Of a stretch of DNA of 64,000 nt, positions 1 through 8,340 are shown piece after piece; position 1 is the first letter of the stretch, and every line of letters begins with the position of its first letter. The stretch is from contig NZ_JADLQN010000003.1 of NCBI RefSeq assembly GCF_015477835.1, positions 310,001-374,000 of the forward strand, written 5' to 3'. Source of the stretch: Nocardia higoensis (lineage in GTDB: Bacteria; Actinomycetota; Actinomycetes; Mycobacteriales; Mycobacteriaceae). A program made the translations under genes and the position numbers. Below the pieces are notes generated by a model. It was not told where the DNA came from. It saw nothing but the letters and a program-made list of their open reading frames with translations, and did not search any database.

Positions 1-453
1 ATGGCCGGTGCGCTGAACGCGGGAAGCTCGATCGCTCGGCGGACGGGATCGCCGGCTGCGATGGCGCTGTTCATCCCCGTGAGCGTCTTGCTGGGTCTGG
101 CCGGGTGGTTGCTCGTATTGGCAGGCGCCTGGCGGCTGCGTCGGAATTGCCTTCGGCGTGTGGGAGCAGCAGTGGAGGGGACGGTGATCGCCTCAGACCT
201 GCGGTGCAAGCACGCTCAGGGGCTACTGGATTTCGATTTGTGGCAGGTACGTGTCGAAGTGCAGTTCGCTCATCCGGAATCGGCCGAGGAAAGCCGGGTG
301 CAGAAGCGGTACTTGTTTCCGCAATTTCGGGAGAAGAGAGCGCGAGCACTGGCCGAGCGGCTGCACGTCGGCTCATCGGTCCCGTTGATGGTTCACCGGA
401 ACTCGGCGTTACTCGACATCCCCAAAAGACCGATGTGGGTTGATATCTGGTGA
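1..453 (+). CDS. DUF3592-like single-pass membrane protein
   Basis: Hypothetical membrane protein of at most 150 residues. One strong hydrophobic segment lies near residues 21-46 (from MALFIPVSV to LAGAWRL). It is followed by a basic stretch and a soluble domain of beta-rich character ending in a pattern such as HVGSSVPLMVHR, which recalls DUF3592 proteins (conserved turn before a V-x-V strand). No catalytic motif is visible. The frame opens exactly at the window edge, so the true start may be upstream; the ATG at 61 directly before the membrane segment is a plausible alternative. Function unknown; the family assignment is by general pattern only. Confidence 0.6.
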   Translation: MAGALNAGSSIARRTGSPAAMALFIPVSVLLGLAGWLLVLAGAWRLRRNCLRRVGAAVEGTVIASDLRCKHAQGLLDFDLWQVRVEVQFAHPESAEESRVQKRYLFPQFREKRARALAERLHVGSSVPLMVHRNSALLDIPKRPMWVDIW

Positions 454-627
454 CCTCGCCCGTTTCCTGACGTCGTTCGAGGACGATATCCCTCATCCCT
501 CGTCGGTCGCGGGACCCGGAGCTCGACGGCCTCGAGACGCATGGTCGCCGTGAGATCGGCCACGATCGGCACGCCGCTCACCTACCAGTCAGTGGCGGTG
601 TTCACCAGGTGTTCGCTTGCTCTCTGA

Positions 628-650
628 TTCGATGAGCGTCAATATCGATG
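628..650. promoter_or_regulatory. Possible ArsR operator before arsR
   Basis: Directly upstream of the arsR start codon is an AT-richer stretch with TCGAT at 629-633 and ATCGA at 644-648, an interrupted inverted repeat with a 10-base spacer. ArsR/SmtB repressors usually bind such imperfect dyads over their own promoter and leave on binding arsenite. The arms are short, so the call is tentative. Confidence 0.3.
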
Positions 651-651
651 C

Positions 652-1026
652 ATGCCTAAGCCACAGTTGTCGGTGACCCCGATCCAGGCGTGCTCGGCCG
701 CGCCGCTGGTCCGTGAACCGCTCTCGGCCGCGGCCGCCGCCGAACTGGCCGGAGTGTTCAAGGCGCTGTCGGATCCAGTGCGACTGCGACTGCTGAGCTC
801 GATCGCCTCCCGCGACGGGCAGGAGGCGTGCGTGTGCGACCTCTCCGCCGGGGTCGAGGTCAGCCAGCCGACCATCTCCCACCACCTCAAGGTGCTGCGC
901 GAGGCCGGGCTGCTGGTCAGCGAACGCCGCGCGTCCTGGGTCTACTACCGCGTAGCTCCCGAGGCGATGGCCCGGATCTCGCAGATCCTGCTCGGTGACG
1001 GCGCGGAACAGGCGGTGCCCGCGTGA
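652..1026 (+). CDS. arsR: ArsR-family arsenite-responsive repressor
   Basis: Winged-helix repressor of 124 residues. The ArsR/SmtB core runs from about residue 25 (AAAELAGVFKALSDPVRLRL) to 115. The recognition helix region reads VSQPTISHHLKVLREAGL. The cysteine pair ACVCDL (residues 63-68) matches the ELCVCDL metal-binding motif of classical ArsR proteins, so it should sense As(III) or Sb(III) directly. It is the first gene of the ars operon and overlaps the start of the transporter by four bases (GTGA), which implies translational coupling. Expected to repress its own operon until arsenite binds. Confidence 0.93.
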   Translation: MPKPQLSVTPIQACSAAPLVREPLSAAAAAELAGVFKALSDPVRLRLLSSIASRDGQEACVCDLSAGVEVSQPTISHHLKVLREAGLLVSERRASWVYYRVAPEAMARISQILLGDGAEQAVPA

Positions 1027-2141
1027 CCACCACCGACCACACGGCCACCGGCGACGCCGCGGTGGTGGTGGGCAAACTGTCCACCCTGGATCGGTTCCTG
1101 CCGGTCTGGATCGGCGCGGCCATGCTCGCCGGACTGCTGTTCGGGCGGCTCATCCCCGGCCTCGGCGACGCCCTGAGCGCGATCGAGATCGACGGCATCT
1201 CCCTGCCCATCGCCATCGGGCTGCTGATCATGATGTACCCGGTACTGGCGAAGGTCCGCTACGACCGGCTCGACACCGTCACCGGCGACCGCAAACTCCT
1301 GCTCGGTTCCCTGGCCCTGAACTGGCTCGTCGGCCCCGCGCTGATGTTCACCTTGGCCTGGCTGTTGTTGCCGGACCTGCCCGAGTACCGCACCGGCCTG
1401 ATCATCGTCGGCCTGGCCCGCTGCATCGCCATGGTCATCATCTGGAACGACCTCGCCTGCGGCGATCGCGAGGCCGCCGCCGTGCTGGTGGCGCTGAACT
1501 CGGTGTTCCAGGTGCTGATGTTCGCCGTGCTCGGCTGGTTCTACCTGTCGGTGCTGCCCGGCTGGCTGGGCCTGGAACAGGCGACCATCGAAGCCTCGCC
1601 GTGGCAGATCGCCAAGTCGGTGCTGATCTTCCTCGGAATCCCGCTGCTGGCCGGCTACCTCACCCGCCGCTTCGGCGAACGGGCCAAGGGCCGCGACTGG
1701 TACGAGTCCCGCCTGCTGCCGGCGATCGGGCCGTGGGCGTTGTACGGGCTGCTGTTCACCATCGTCATCCTCTTCGCCCTGCAAGGCGAACAGATCACCT
1801 CGCACCCGCTGGACGTCGTCCGCATCGCGCTGCCCCTGCTGGCCTACTTCGCCATCATGTGGGGCGGCGGCTACGCCCTCGGCGCCGCGATCGGCCTCGG
1901 CTACGAACGCACCACCACCCTCGCCTTCACCGCCGCGGGCAACAACTTCGAACTCGCCATCGCCGTCGCCATCGCCACCTACGGCGCGACCTCCGGCCAA
2001 GCGCTGGCCGGAGTGGTGGGACCGCTCATCGAAGTGCCTGTCCTCGTCGCCCTGGTCTACGTCTCCCTCGCCCTGCGCAAACGCTTCGGCCCGGTGGGCG
2101 CCACCTCGGCGGCAGATGCGGGCGGGAGCGAGCGATCGTGA
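1023..2141 (+). CDS. acr3: ACR3-family arsenite efflux permease
   Basis: Integral membrane arsenite exporter of 372 residues, the usual ACR3 size, with about ten hydrophobic segments. Characteristic stretches are LPIAIGLLIMMYPVLAKV, the segment RCIAMVIIWNDLACGD carrying the conserved cysteine, and FTAAGNNFELAIAVAIA near the C terminus, all typical of the Acr3/BASS superfamily. It extrudes As(III) using the proton motive force after ArsC reduces arsenate. The GTG start overlaps the arsR stop, and the next gene starts inside this gene's stop codon, so all three are translated as one coupled unit. Confidence 0.93.
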   Translation: MTTTDHTATGDAAVVVGKLSTLDRFLPVWIGAAMLAGLLFGRLIPGLGDALSAIEIDGISLPIAIGLLIMMYPVLAKVRYDRLDTVTGDRKLLLGSLALNWLVGPALMFTLAWLLLPDLPEYRTGLIIVGLARCIAMVIIWNDLACGDREAAAVLVALNSVFQVLMFAVLGWFYLSVLPGWLGLEQATIEASPWQIAKSVLIFLGIPLLAGYLTRRFGERAKGRDWYESRLLPAIGPWALYGLLFTIVILFALQGEQITSHPLDVVRIALPLLAYFAIMWGGGYALGAAIGLGYERTTTLAFTAAGNNFELAIAVAIATYGATSGQALAGVVGPLIEVPVLVALVYVSLALRKRFGPVGATSAADAGGSERS

Positions 2142-2560
2142 GCACGACGACGCCTGCGGTGCTTTTCGTCTGCGTGCGCAACAGCGGCAAATCCCAGATG
2201 GCCGCCGCCCTGATGCGCCGAGCCGCCGCCGGTTCGGTGCGGGTGCATTCGGCGGGCACCGACCCCGGCACCGCGCTCAACCCGCTGTCGGTCCAGGTCC
2301 TCGGCGAAATCGGCGCCGACACCACAGACGAGTACCCGAAGCCGATCGACCCCGCGGTGGCCGCCCGTGCCGACGTGATCGTCGTCCTGGGCCGCGAAGC
2401 TCGCCTCGACCCGCCGCCGGGAGTCCAGGTGCGGGTATGGGACACCGACGAGCCCTCCGACCGCGGGATCGACGGCATCGAACGCATGCGGCTCATCCGC
2501 GACGACATCGCCGCCCGCGTGGCCGCTCTGCTCACCGAATTGTCCACTCCCGTGCACTGA
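2138..2560 (+). CDS. ArsC/LMW-phosphatase-like protein with CX5K P-loop
   Basis: 140-residue protein of the low-molecular-weight tyrosine phosphatase/ArsC fold, starting at a GTG that overlaps the acr3 stop. The P-loop reads CVRNSGKSQMA, so the invariant CX5R arginine is lysine. The part that carries the redox cysteines in its two neighbours (MGCGDACP) is here VVLGREARLDPPPG, without cysteine. The acid loop WDTDEPSD and the RLIRDDI helix remain. From memory, a CX5K subgroup occurs in other actinobacteria next to ars genes, so this is probably not random decay. Thioredoxin-type arsenate reduction by an internal disulfide relay looks impossible; an oxyanion-binding or regulatory role, or mycothiol-dependent chemistry, is inference. 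Confidence 0.8.
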   Translation: MSTTTPAVLFVCVRNSGKSQMAAALMRRAAAGSVRVHSAGTDPGTALNPLSVQVLGEIGADTTDEYPKPIDPAVAARADVIVVLGREARLDPPPGVQVRVWDTDEPSDRGIDGIERMRLIRDDIAARVAALLTELSTPVH

Positions 2561-2599
2561 TCCACCCCTGCGCTCGCCTTCTCACGATGGAGTTCTTCC

Positions 2600-3271
2600 A
2601 TGACCGACAGTCCCGTCGCGCACGCCGTCCACCCCCGTGCGGACCTGACCATCGACCAGCAGGTAGCCCTCAGAACCGCCGCGACCCGCCTGCAACGCGA
2701 ATTCGACGGCATCTTCGGCGTCGAGACCATCGAACGATTCCTGCACTCCTCCTACGACCAGTTCGCCGGCCGCGCCACCGTCGTCAACTACCTGCCGCTG
2801 CTGGCCGAACGCTTCGCCCGCCAGCGGCTGCAGGCCCTGGCCCGCGTCGAAGGTAAAGCGGGCACCGGCACACCGACGGTGCTGTTCCTGTGCACCCACA
2901 ACGCCGGACGCTCACAGATGGCCTTGGGCCTGTTCACCCGTCTCGCCGGAGAGCACGCGGTGGCCTGGTCGGGCGGCAGCGAACCCGGCGAGCACATCAA
3001 TCCCGCCGTCGTCGCGGCCATGGATGAGATCGGCATCGACATCACCGGCGAGTTCCCCAAGCCGTGGACCGAGGAAATCCTGCAGGCCGCCGACGTCGTC
3101 ATCACCATGGGCTGCGGCGACGCCTGCCCCCTCTACCCCGGCCGCCGCTACGAGGAATGGGCCCTGCCCGACCCCGCCGACCTCACCGTCGACGCCGTGC
3201 GTCCCATCCGCGACGAGATCGAAACCCGCGTGCGCACCCTGCTCGCCGAACTCGACATCCCCACCGTCTGA
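2600..3271 (+). CDS. arsC: Arsenate reductase with N-terminal three-helix dimerization domain
   Basis: 223-residue arsenate reductase. The first 85 residues (for example FDGIFGVETIERFLHSSYDQ) form the helical dimerization domain found on some actinobacterial ArsC proteins. The C-terminal LMW-PTP domain starts near residue 93 with TVLFLCTHNAGRSQMA, an intact CX5R P-loop. The second site TMGCGDACPLYPG gives the extra cysteines for the disulfide relay, and DPAD supplies the general acid. It reduces As(V) to As(III) for export by Acr3, with thioredoxin or mycothiol/mycoredoxin as electron donor depending on subclass. It follows the preceding gene after a 39-base gap in the same operon. Confidence 0.9.
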   Translation: MTDSPVAHAVHPRADLTIDQQVALRTAATRLQREFDGIFGVETIERFLHSSYDQFAGRATVVNYLPLLAERFARQRLQALARVEGKAGTGTPTVLFLCTHNAGRSQMALGLFTRLAGEHAVAWSGGSEPGEHINPAVVAAMDEIGIDITGEFPKPWTEEILQAADVVITMGCGDACPLYPGRRYEEWALPDPADLTVDAVRPIRDEIETRVRTLLAELDIPTV

Positions 3272-3285
3272 AAGGCCACCCCACG

Positions 3286-3699
3286 ATGACCACCGCCACA
3301 CCCAGCGTGCTGTTCGTGTGCGTCCACAACGCCGGACGCTCCCAGATGGCCGCCGGCTTCCTCACCCACCTCGCGGGCGATGCCATCGAGGTTCGCTCCG
3401 CGGGCAGCGCTCCCGCCGACCGGATCAACCCCGCCGCGGTCGAGGCGATGGCCGAGGTCGGCGTCGACATCTCCGGCCGGACGCCGACCAAGCTGACCTA
3501 CGAGGCGGTCGACGCCGCCGACGTGGTGATCACCATGGGTTGCGGAGACGCCTGCCCCGTCCTGCCCGGCACCAGCTACCGCGACTGGAAACTCGATGAC
3601 CCCGCGGGCAAGGGCGTCGACGCGGTGCGCCCGATCCGCGACGAGATCCGGACCCGGGTGGAGGCGTTGATCGCCGAGCTGGCGCCGACCCGTACCTGA
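3286..3699 (+). CDS. arsC: Arsenate reductase (LMW-PTP type), single domain
   Basis: 137-residue paralogue of the preceding ArsC without the helical N-terminal domain. It has an intact P-loop CVHNAGRSQMA, the cysteine-bearing MGCGDACPVLPG segment, and DDPAGKGVDAVRPIRDEI at the acid loop. It starts at an ATG 14 bases after the previous stop, inside the ars operon. Having two complete ArsC proteins of different architecture plus a third variant suggests division of labour, for instance different electron donors (mycothiol versus thioredoxin). Last gene of the operon; the next coding start lies 125 bases downstream and belongs to an unrelated family. Confidence 0.9.
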   Translation: MTTATPSVLFVCVHNAGRSQMAAGFLTHLAGDAIEVRSAGSAPADRINPAAVEAMAEVGVDISGRTPTKLTYEAVDAADVVITMGCGDACPVLPGTSYRDWKLDDPAGKGVDAVRPIRDEIRTRVEALIAELAPTRT

Positions 3700-3824
3700 G
3701 ACTCCTCGAGCCGGGACCCCGCCGACACTTTCGCGATCCGTCGATGAACGCTCGGCGCCCATCGACGTCGCTTGCCCCGCGACAGACGAGTGCCCTTCGC
3801 GCACAGCGGAATACCCTGGGTCAC

Positions 3825-4292
3825 GTGACACGTACGGAATTGGAAGCCGCTCTCGACCGTGCCCGTGCGGAGCTCGTGCGGGCCGTCGAACCGCTCACCG
3901 ACGAACAGAGCCGTCGACGGCTCGTGCCCTCCCTGACCACCCCGATCGCCCTGCTGAAGCACTGCGCCGCCGCCGAACGCGTGTGGTTCCAGCGCACGAT
4001 CGGCGGCATCGAGGAATCCCGCTGCGACGGCTACGCCCGGGGCGACGACGGTGGATGGATGGTGCCCGAGAGCCAGACCCTCGCCGAGGTGATCGCCGAA
4101 TTCGAGGCCGCGTGCGCACGGTCGCGGGAGATCGCGAAGACGACGGCGATGGACGACGTCTTCGAGCACCGTCTGCTCGGGTCGGTCACCTACGCCTGGA
4201 TCTGCCTGCACATGATCGCCGAACTCGGCCGCCACGCGGGCCACGCCGACATCCTGGTCGAGCAGATCCTGGCCGCCGACAAGCCGCGCTGA
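3825..4292 (+). CDS. DinB/DUF664-family protein (mycothiol-dependent type)
   Basis: 155-residue four-helix-bundle protein of the DinB superfamily, DUF664-like branch. Metal-ligand histidines are seen as LLKHCAAAERVWFQR in the first half and ELGRHAGHADILVEQI at the end, the usual DinB H...HxxxH layout. Members in actinobacteria are often thiol (mycothiol or bacillithiol) S-transferases or isomerases, but many have no known substrate. The GTG at 3825 (VTRTELEAAL) fits family N termini; an in-frame ATG at 3744 would add a 27-residue basic extension with no family support. Monocistronic. Confidence 0.8.
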   Translation: MTRTELEAALDRARAELVRAVEPLTDEQSRRRLVPSLTTPIALLKHCAAAERVWFQRTIGGIEESRCDGYARGDDGGWMVPESQTLAEVIAEFEAACARSREIAKTTAMDDVFEHRLLGSVTYAWICLHMIAELGRHAGHADILVEQILAADKPR

Positions 4293-4372
4293 CAGTCCGG
4301 CGCACAGCGCAACCGGCACGACAGGAGCGTCGAAGGCTCGTCCCGGCGGTGTCGAAAGCGAGGGATTCGCGG

Positions 4373-5362
4373 TCAGCTCTCGTCGTACTTCTCCCAGAAG
4401 CGCGCACGCAGGCGGTATCGGATGCCTTCGTCCAGGTCGTATTTCTGCAACGCCTCGGAGGCGTCGAGCAGCAGCGCGCCGTCGATCTCGCGCGGGATCG
4501 ACGGCCGCGCGCGCTGGAGCTCCAATTTCTCGGCGGCGGTGGCGCTTTCGCGGAAGGACGCCAGTACCCGCGTCACGACCTCGTCGATCAGTTGCTCCTG
4601 CTCGTCGCCACCGCTGTCGTACCCGGTCAGCACCCGGCCGGGCGAGCCGGTCGAAACGCTGTAGGCGAGCACGCTTTTCGGGGGACGTGGGGCCGGGCTC
4701 TGCGCGGCTGACGCGAGATCGAGGGGAGTACGGACGGTGGGCCGAGCCGGTGCGGTCGGCGGGCGCGCCGGGGTAGGCGGCGGTGGCGCGGCCACCGGCT
4801 CCGGCACCGGCGGCCGATCGACTTTCAGGACCGCCGCGTCCACCGCCTCGCCGTCGATATTGTCGAGTTCGTCGGCAGCGCGGATCAGGTGCCTGCTCAC
4901 GCCGTGTGACTTGCCCGCGGCCGTGGGCACGGCGAGCACCACCACCTGGACGCCGTGGACCTGGGCCTCCTCGACGGCTTCGGTGAGGTCGTCGTCGCCC
5001 GAGACGAGGAAGAACTCATCGGAGGCGCCGTTGCGCGCGTGGGCCACCAGGTCCAGTCCGATACGGAGGTCGACGCCCTTCTGCTCGCCGTTGACACCGA
5101 ACCGTCCGAGCCGGAGCTTGACCTTGGAGAGTTCGCCGATACGCTCCTGTTGCGCGTCCGGAACGCCGTTGCGCGCCGAGTCGTACCAGTGCAACCGCAA
5201 CACCGGCAACCCCGACCGGGCCTGCGCGGATTCCACCAGTGCGCTGATCAGCTTGGCGTAGTCGACGTGGATCCCGCTGCGCAACGAGGTGCCGGTGACC
5301 CGCGTGGCGGCGGACGCGAGCAGATACCCGGCATCTACATAGAGCGAACACGTCGACCGCAT
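4373..5362 (-). CDS. NYN-domain (PIN-like) ribonuclease-family protein
   Basis: 329 residues. The N-terminal NYN domain (about 1-160) shows the expected acidic residues: YVDAGYLLASA near the N terminus, KGVDLRIGLDLVAHA in the middle, and EFFLVSGDDDLTEAV, the SGDxDF-type motif. These are candidate metal-binding residues of a PIN-like RNase. A proline- and alanine-rich linker follows (about 185-225), then a C-terminal region ending in a helical segment (YRLRARFWEKYDES). Long NYN proteins of this sort are common in actinobacteria; RNA degradation or maturation is inferred from fold only. It is convergent with the DinB-like gene. Confidence 0.85.
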   Translation of the reverse strand: MRSTCSLYVDAGYLLASAATRVTGTSLRSGIHVDYAKLISALVESAQARSGLPVLRLHWYDSARNGVPDAQQERIGELSKVKLRLGRFGVNGEQKGVDLRIGLDLVAHARNGASDEFFLVSGDDDLTEAVEEAQVHGVQVVVLAVPTAAGKSHGVSRHLIRAADELDNIDGEAVDAAVLKVDRPPVPEPVAAPPPPTPARPPTAPARPTVRTPLDLASAAQSPAPRPPKSVLAYSVSTGSPGRVLTGYDSGGDEQEQLIDEVVTRVLASFRESATAAEKLELQRARPSIPREIDGALLLDASEALQKYDLDEGIRYRLRARFWEKYDES

Positions 5363-5470
5363 GCGCCCACTATGGCACGGGCGGTCAGCCGTTACGGGGC
5401 GGATGGACCGGAAGGTCCAGGTATCGGCGTCGATCCCCCGTTTCCCGACCGCGCGGATCGATCCGGCGGT

Positions 5471-6163
5471 TCAGGCCGGTACCCGGTCCGGCGCGAGGAG
5501 GTCGTTCACGAACCCCATCGCCCGGTTCTCCAGCGCGGCGTAGTGGGCCTCGCGTTCGGCTCCGCCGAGGGCGTCGTCGAAGAGGAGATTGCCTTCGGCG
5601 TCGAGGCGCTGTTGCTGCTCCTCGGCGCCGGGCAACAGGCCCACCGACGACTGGGTCAGGCCGCAGTAGTAGGCGAGCCCGTCGTCGAGTTGCGCGCTCA
5701 ACGATTGCCGCATGAGCTCGACGATTCCGTCATCGTCCGCCGCACCGGCCAGCCCGAGCCACAGTGCCCGCTTGCCCGCGAGCCGGGGCTTGCTGCGGCC
5801 GTAGGCGAATCCGTAGTTCCACACGCGGTCGATCCAGCCTTTGAGGATGGCCGGGACCTGCACCCAGTACACCGGGAACACCGCGACGATGATGTCGGCG
5901 GCGAGGATGCGGCGCATATGGCTCTCGACCTCCGCGGAGTAGGTCTTGTCGCGGTTACCCCATTCCGGCAGGTCGGCGACTGTCATCCGGGGGTCGAATT
6001 CCTCGGCGTGCAGATCGAGCAGGTCGATCCGGTAGCCGGCCGCGGTGAGGCGGGCGGCGGTTCGGCGGGCGATATGGGCGGTGAGCGAGTCGGGGCGGGG
6101 ATGGGCGAGGACGACCAGCGCGGTGCGGGTGGTCGCGGTGTCCTCGATCTGGTTGAGCTGCAC
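5471..6163 (-). CDS. NAD(P)H:quinone oxidoreductase / flavodoxin-like fold (MdaB/KefF type)
   Basis: 230-residue FMN-dependent oxidoreductase of the NQO1/KefF/MdaB family. The first strand and phosphate loop read ALVVLAHPRPDSLTAHIA. PVYWVQVPAILKGWIDRVWNYGFAY is the signature substrate/FMN segment, followed by KRALWLGLAGA. It should reduce quinones or other electrophiles by two electrons in the cytosol. The GTG at 6163 is chosen because a strong GGAGG lies five bases upstream and the protein then begins just before the fold; longer in-frame starts would add about 64 unrelated residues. It is divergent from the AraC regulator, which is its likely controller. Confidence 0.87.
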   Translation of the reverse strand: MQLNQIEDTATTRTALVVLAHPRPDSLTAHIARRTAARLTAAGYRIDLLDLHAEEFDPRMTVADLPEWGNRDKTYSAEVESHMRRILAADIIVAVFPVYWVQVPAILKGWIDRVWNYGFAYGRSKPRLAGKRALWLGLAGAADDDGIVELMRQSLSAQLDDGLAYYCGLTQSSVGLLPGAEEQQQRLDAEGNLLFDDALGGAEREAHYAALENRAMGFVNDLLAPDRVPA

Positions 6164-6295
6164 GGTTCCTCCATGGTGGTCCGGTGTGTCCCGGACGATC
6201 GATGGTGCGGTTCGCATCTCATTCCACCGCCGATTCGCTGGACGATCTATGGGTGAAGGTCTCCGTTCGATAGGAGTTCGTCTACGCTCGGTGGT

Positions 6296-7228
6296 GTGGA
6301 CCCTTTGAGCAGACTGCTGGGCGGTATCCGGGCCGAAGGAGCCGTACTCACCCACGCGGTGCTGGAGCCGCCGTGGACCATCCGATTCGCCGACCAGGCG
6401 CCGCTGACCATGGTGACCGTGCTGCGCGGCGGGGGCACGCTGCTGCTACCCGGTGGCGTCGAGCGCCGGATCGAGATGGGCGACACCGCGATCGTGCGCG
6501 GGCCGGATGCGTTCCTGCTCGCCGATCACCCGAGCTCGGTCGACCTGCCCCATGAGCGATACGAGATCGCCTGCTTCACCGCGGATGCCGAATGCGCGTC
6601 CGGCCTGGAGGGGGGACGCTGGGGAAACGACCTCGCCGGTGAGACCGCTCTGCTCGTCGGCGCCTACCGGGCCGCGGGCCGGCGTCACGAACGACTCCTG
6701 CGCGCGGTGCCCCCTGTCCTCGTGGTGTCGGACGACGTGGAGGTGTGCGCCTGGATGGAATCCGTCGCCGCGGACGCGGCCGCGCGGCCCGCCGGGGCGC
6801 AGGCACTCATGGACCGACTGCTCGACTGGGCGCTGGTCTGCACGCTGCGCGGCTGGTTCGAAGGACAGGACACCGACGCACCCGGCTGGTATCGCGGGCC
6901 GGCCGACCCGGTGGTCGGTCCGGCACTGGACGCGATGCACGCGCGCCTCGCCACAGGGTGGACGGTCGCCTCGCTGGCCGCCGTGGCGGGGGTGTCGCGG
7001 GCGCTGTTCGCGCGGCGCTTCACCGAGGTGATGGGGCAGACGCCGCTGGCCTATCTCACCGAATGCCGGATGGATGAAGCCGAGGAACTGCTGACCGATC
7101 GAAATCTCACCGTGGCGCAGGTCGCCAAAGCCGTGGGCTACGCGGACGCCTTCGGCTTCAGCGCGGCGTTCAAACGGCATCGGGGCATGCGCCCCAGCGA
7201 TTTTCGCGCCCGCGATCTGAGCGCGTGA
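6296..7228 (+). CDS. AraC-family regulator with N-terminal cupin
   Basis: 310-residue transcription factor from a GTG start. The N-terminal cupin_6-type sensing domain (about 10-180; PLTMVTVLRGGGTLLLPGG) is followed by a C-terminal pair of helix-turn-helix motifs (about 210-305): WTVASLAAVAGVSRALFARR and LTVAQVAKAVGYADAFGFSA, ending FKRHRGMRPSDFR, which fits the AraC signature. Divergently transcribed from the quinone oxidoreductase gene with 132 bases between them. In actinobacteria this subfamily usually activates or represses an adjacent oxidoreductase in response to small electrophiles, so regulation of the neighbour is likely but inferred. Confidence 0.9.
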   Translation: MDPLSRLLGGIRAEGAVLTHAVLEPPWTIRFADQAPLTMVTVLRGGGTLLLPGGVERRIEMGDTAIVRGPDAFLLADHPSSVDLPHERYEIACFTADAECASGLEGGRWGNDLAGETALLVGAYRAAGRRHERLLRAVPPVLVVSDDVEVCAWMESVAADAAARPAGAQALMDRLLDWALVCTLRGWFEGQDTDAPGWYRGPADPVVGPALDAMHARLATGWTVASLAAVAGVSRALFARRFTEVMGQTPLAYLTECRMDEAEELLTDRNLTVAQVAKAVGYADAFGFSAAFKRHRGMRPSDFRARDLSA

Positions 7229-7311
7229 ACAGTTCGCCTCGCGCCGACGGCGCGTGCGCTGAATGATGTGAGGACCGCCCGGCTGCGCCACCTGCCCGTA
7301 CAGGAGGACCC

Positions 7312-8340
7312 TTGAACGGCAATTCTCCCGAACCCGACGCCCCCGAGACCGCCGGCTTCCTCGCCTTGCCCGACCTGGCGGTCCGAACCCTCGGCGGGGC
7401 GGTGGTGTGGGCGAACGACGAGTTCTTCGCCGAACGCGAAGCCCTGGTGCGGCCGGGCGACCCGGTCTACTCACCCGCCACGTTCGGCGGGAAGGGGCAG
7501 ATCTACGACGGCTGGGAGACCCGGCGCAGGCGTACCCCAGGTCACGACAGCGCGATCGTGCGGCTCGGCGCGCCCGGCGTGATCCACGGCATCGTGGTCG
7601 ACACCGCGTGGTTCCGCGGCAACTACCCGCCGGAGATATCCGTGAGCGCTCTGCGCGTGCACGGGTACCCGGATGCGGCGGAGCTCGCCGCCCGCGAGGA
7701 CTGGGTCACCGTGGTCGCGCGGTCCGCCGCGCGGGGCGACACCCGCAATCTCTACAGCGTCGACGACGCGCGCACCTTCACCCACGTGCGGCTCGACATC
7801 TTCCCCGACGGCGGCGTCGCCCGGCTGCGGGTGCACGGGCAGGCACGGCCCGATCCGGCGCTGTTGCGGTTCGGACCTGTCGATCTGGCGGCGCTGGAGA
7901 ACGGCGCCTGTGTCACCGGCTGCTCGAACCGCTTCTATTCCGCGCCGCAGAATCTGCTCATGCCCGGCCCGGCCCGCACCATGGGCGAAGGGTGGGAGAC
8001 CGCCCGCCGCCGCGACGGCGGCAACGACTGGGTGCGTGTGCGGCTGGCGACCGAGGGCACCGTCGCGCTCGCCGAAGTCGACACCTCCTGTTTCTTGGGC
8101 AACGCGCCCGGCGAGGCCGAGATCGTCGGGATCGGCGGGGACGGCGCGACCGTCCCGATCCTGGCGCGCACGGCACTTCGGCCGGACACCCGGCACCGAT
8201 TCCCGCTCACGCCGGGCGCACCGGTCACCGAGATCCTGCTGAACATCTACCCGGACGGTGGTCTGGCCCGCCTCCGGCTGTTCGGCGCGCCGACCGAGGC
8301 GGGGTGGGCGGAACTGGAACGGCGATGGGAGTCGGCTTGA
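7312..8340 (+). CDS. alc: Allantoicase
   Basis: 342-residue allantoicase (allantoate amidinohydrolase), converting allantoate to ureidoglycolate and urea in purine degradation. Two homologous jelly-roll repeats are evident: GGKGQIYDGWETRRRRTPGHD with FRGNYPPEIS and LDIFPDGGVARLRVHG, echoed by GEGWETARRRDGGNDW with FLGNAPGEAEI and LNIYPDGGLARLRLFG. This duplication is the family hallmark. The start is a TTG with a strong AGGAGGACC just upstream. Its stop overlaps the start of the allantoinase gene, giving a two-gene ureide operon. Confidence 0.93.
   Translation: MNGNSPEPDAPETAGFLALPDLAVRTLGGAVVWANDEFFAEREALVRPGDPVYSPATFGGKGQIYDGWETRRRRTPGHDSAIVRLGAPGVIHGIVVDTAWFRGNYPPEISVSALRVHGYPDAAELAAREDWVTVVARSAARGDTRNLYSVDDARTFTHVRLDIFPDGGVARLRVHGQARPDPALLRFGPVDLAALENGACVTGCSNRFYSAPQNLLMPGPARTMGEGWETARRRDGGNDWVRVRLATEGTVALAEVDTSCFLGNAPGEAEIVGIGGDGATVPILARTALRPDTRHRFPLTPGAPVTEILLNIYPDGGLARLRLFGAPTEAGWAELERRWESA

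Noticed and set aside
945..2000. Long minus-strand frame opposite acr3.
   Set aside because: Glu/Gly/Gln-rich antisense shadow of the transporter; no ribosome site or family pattern.
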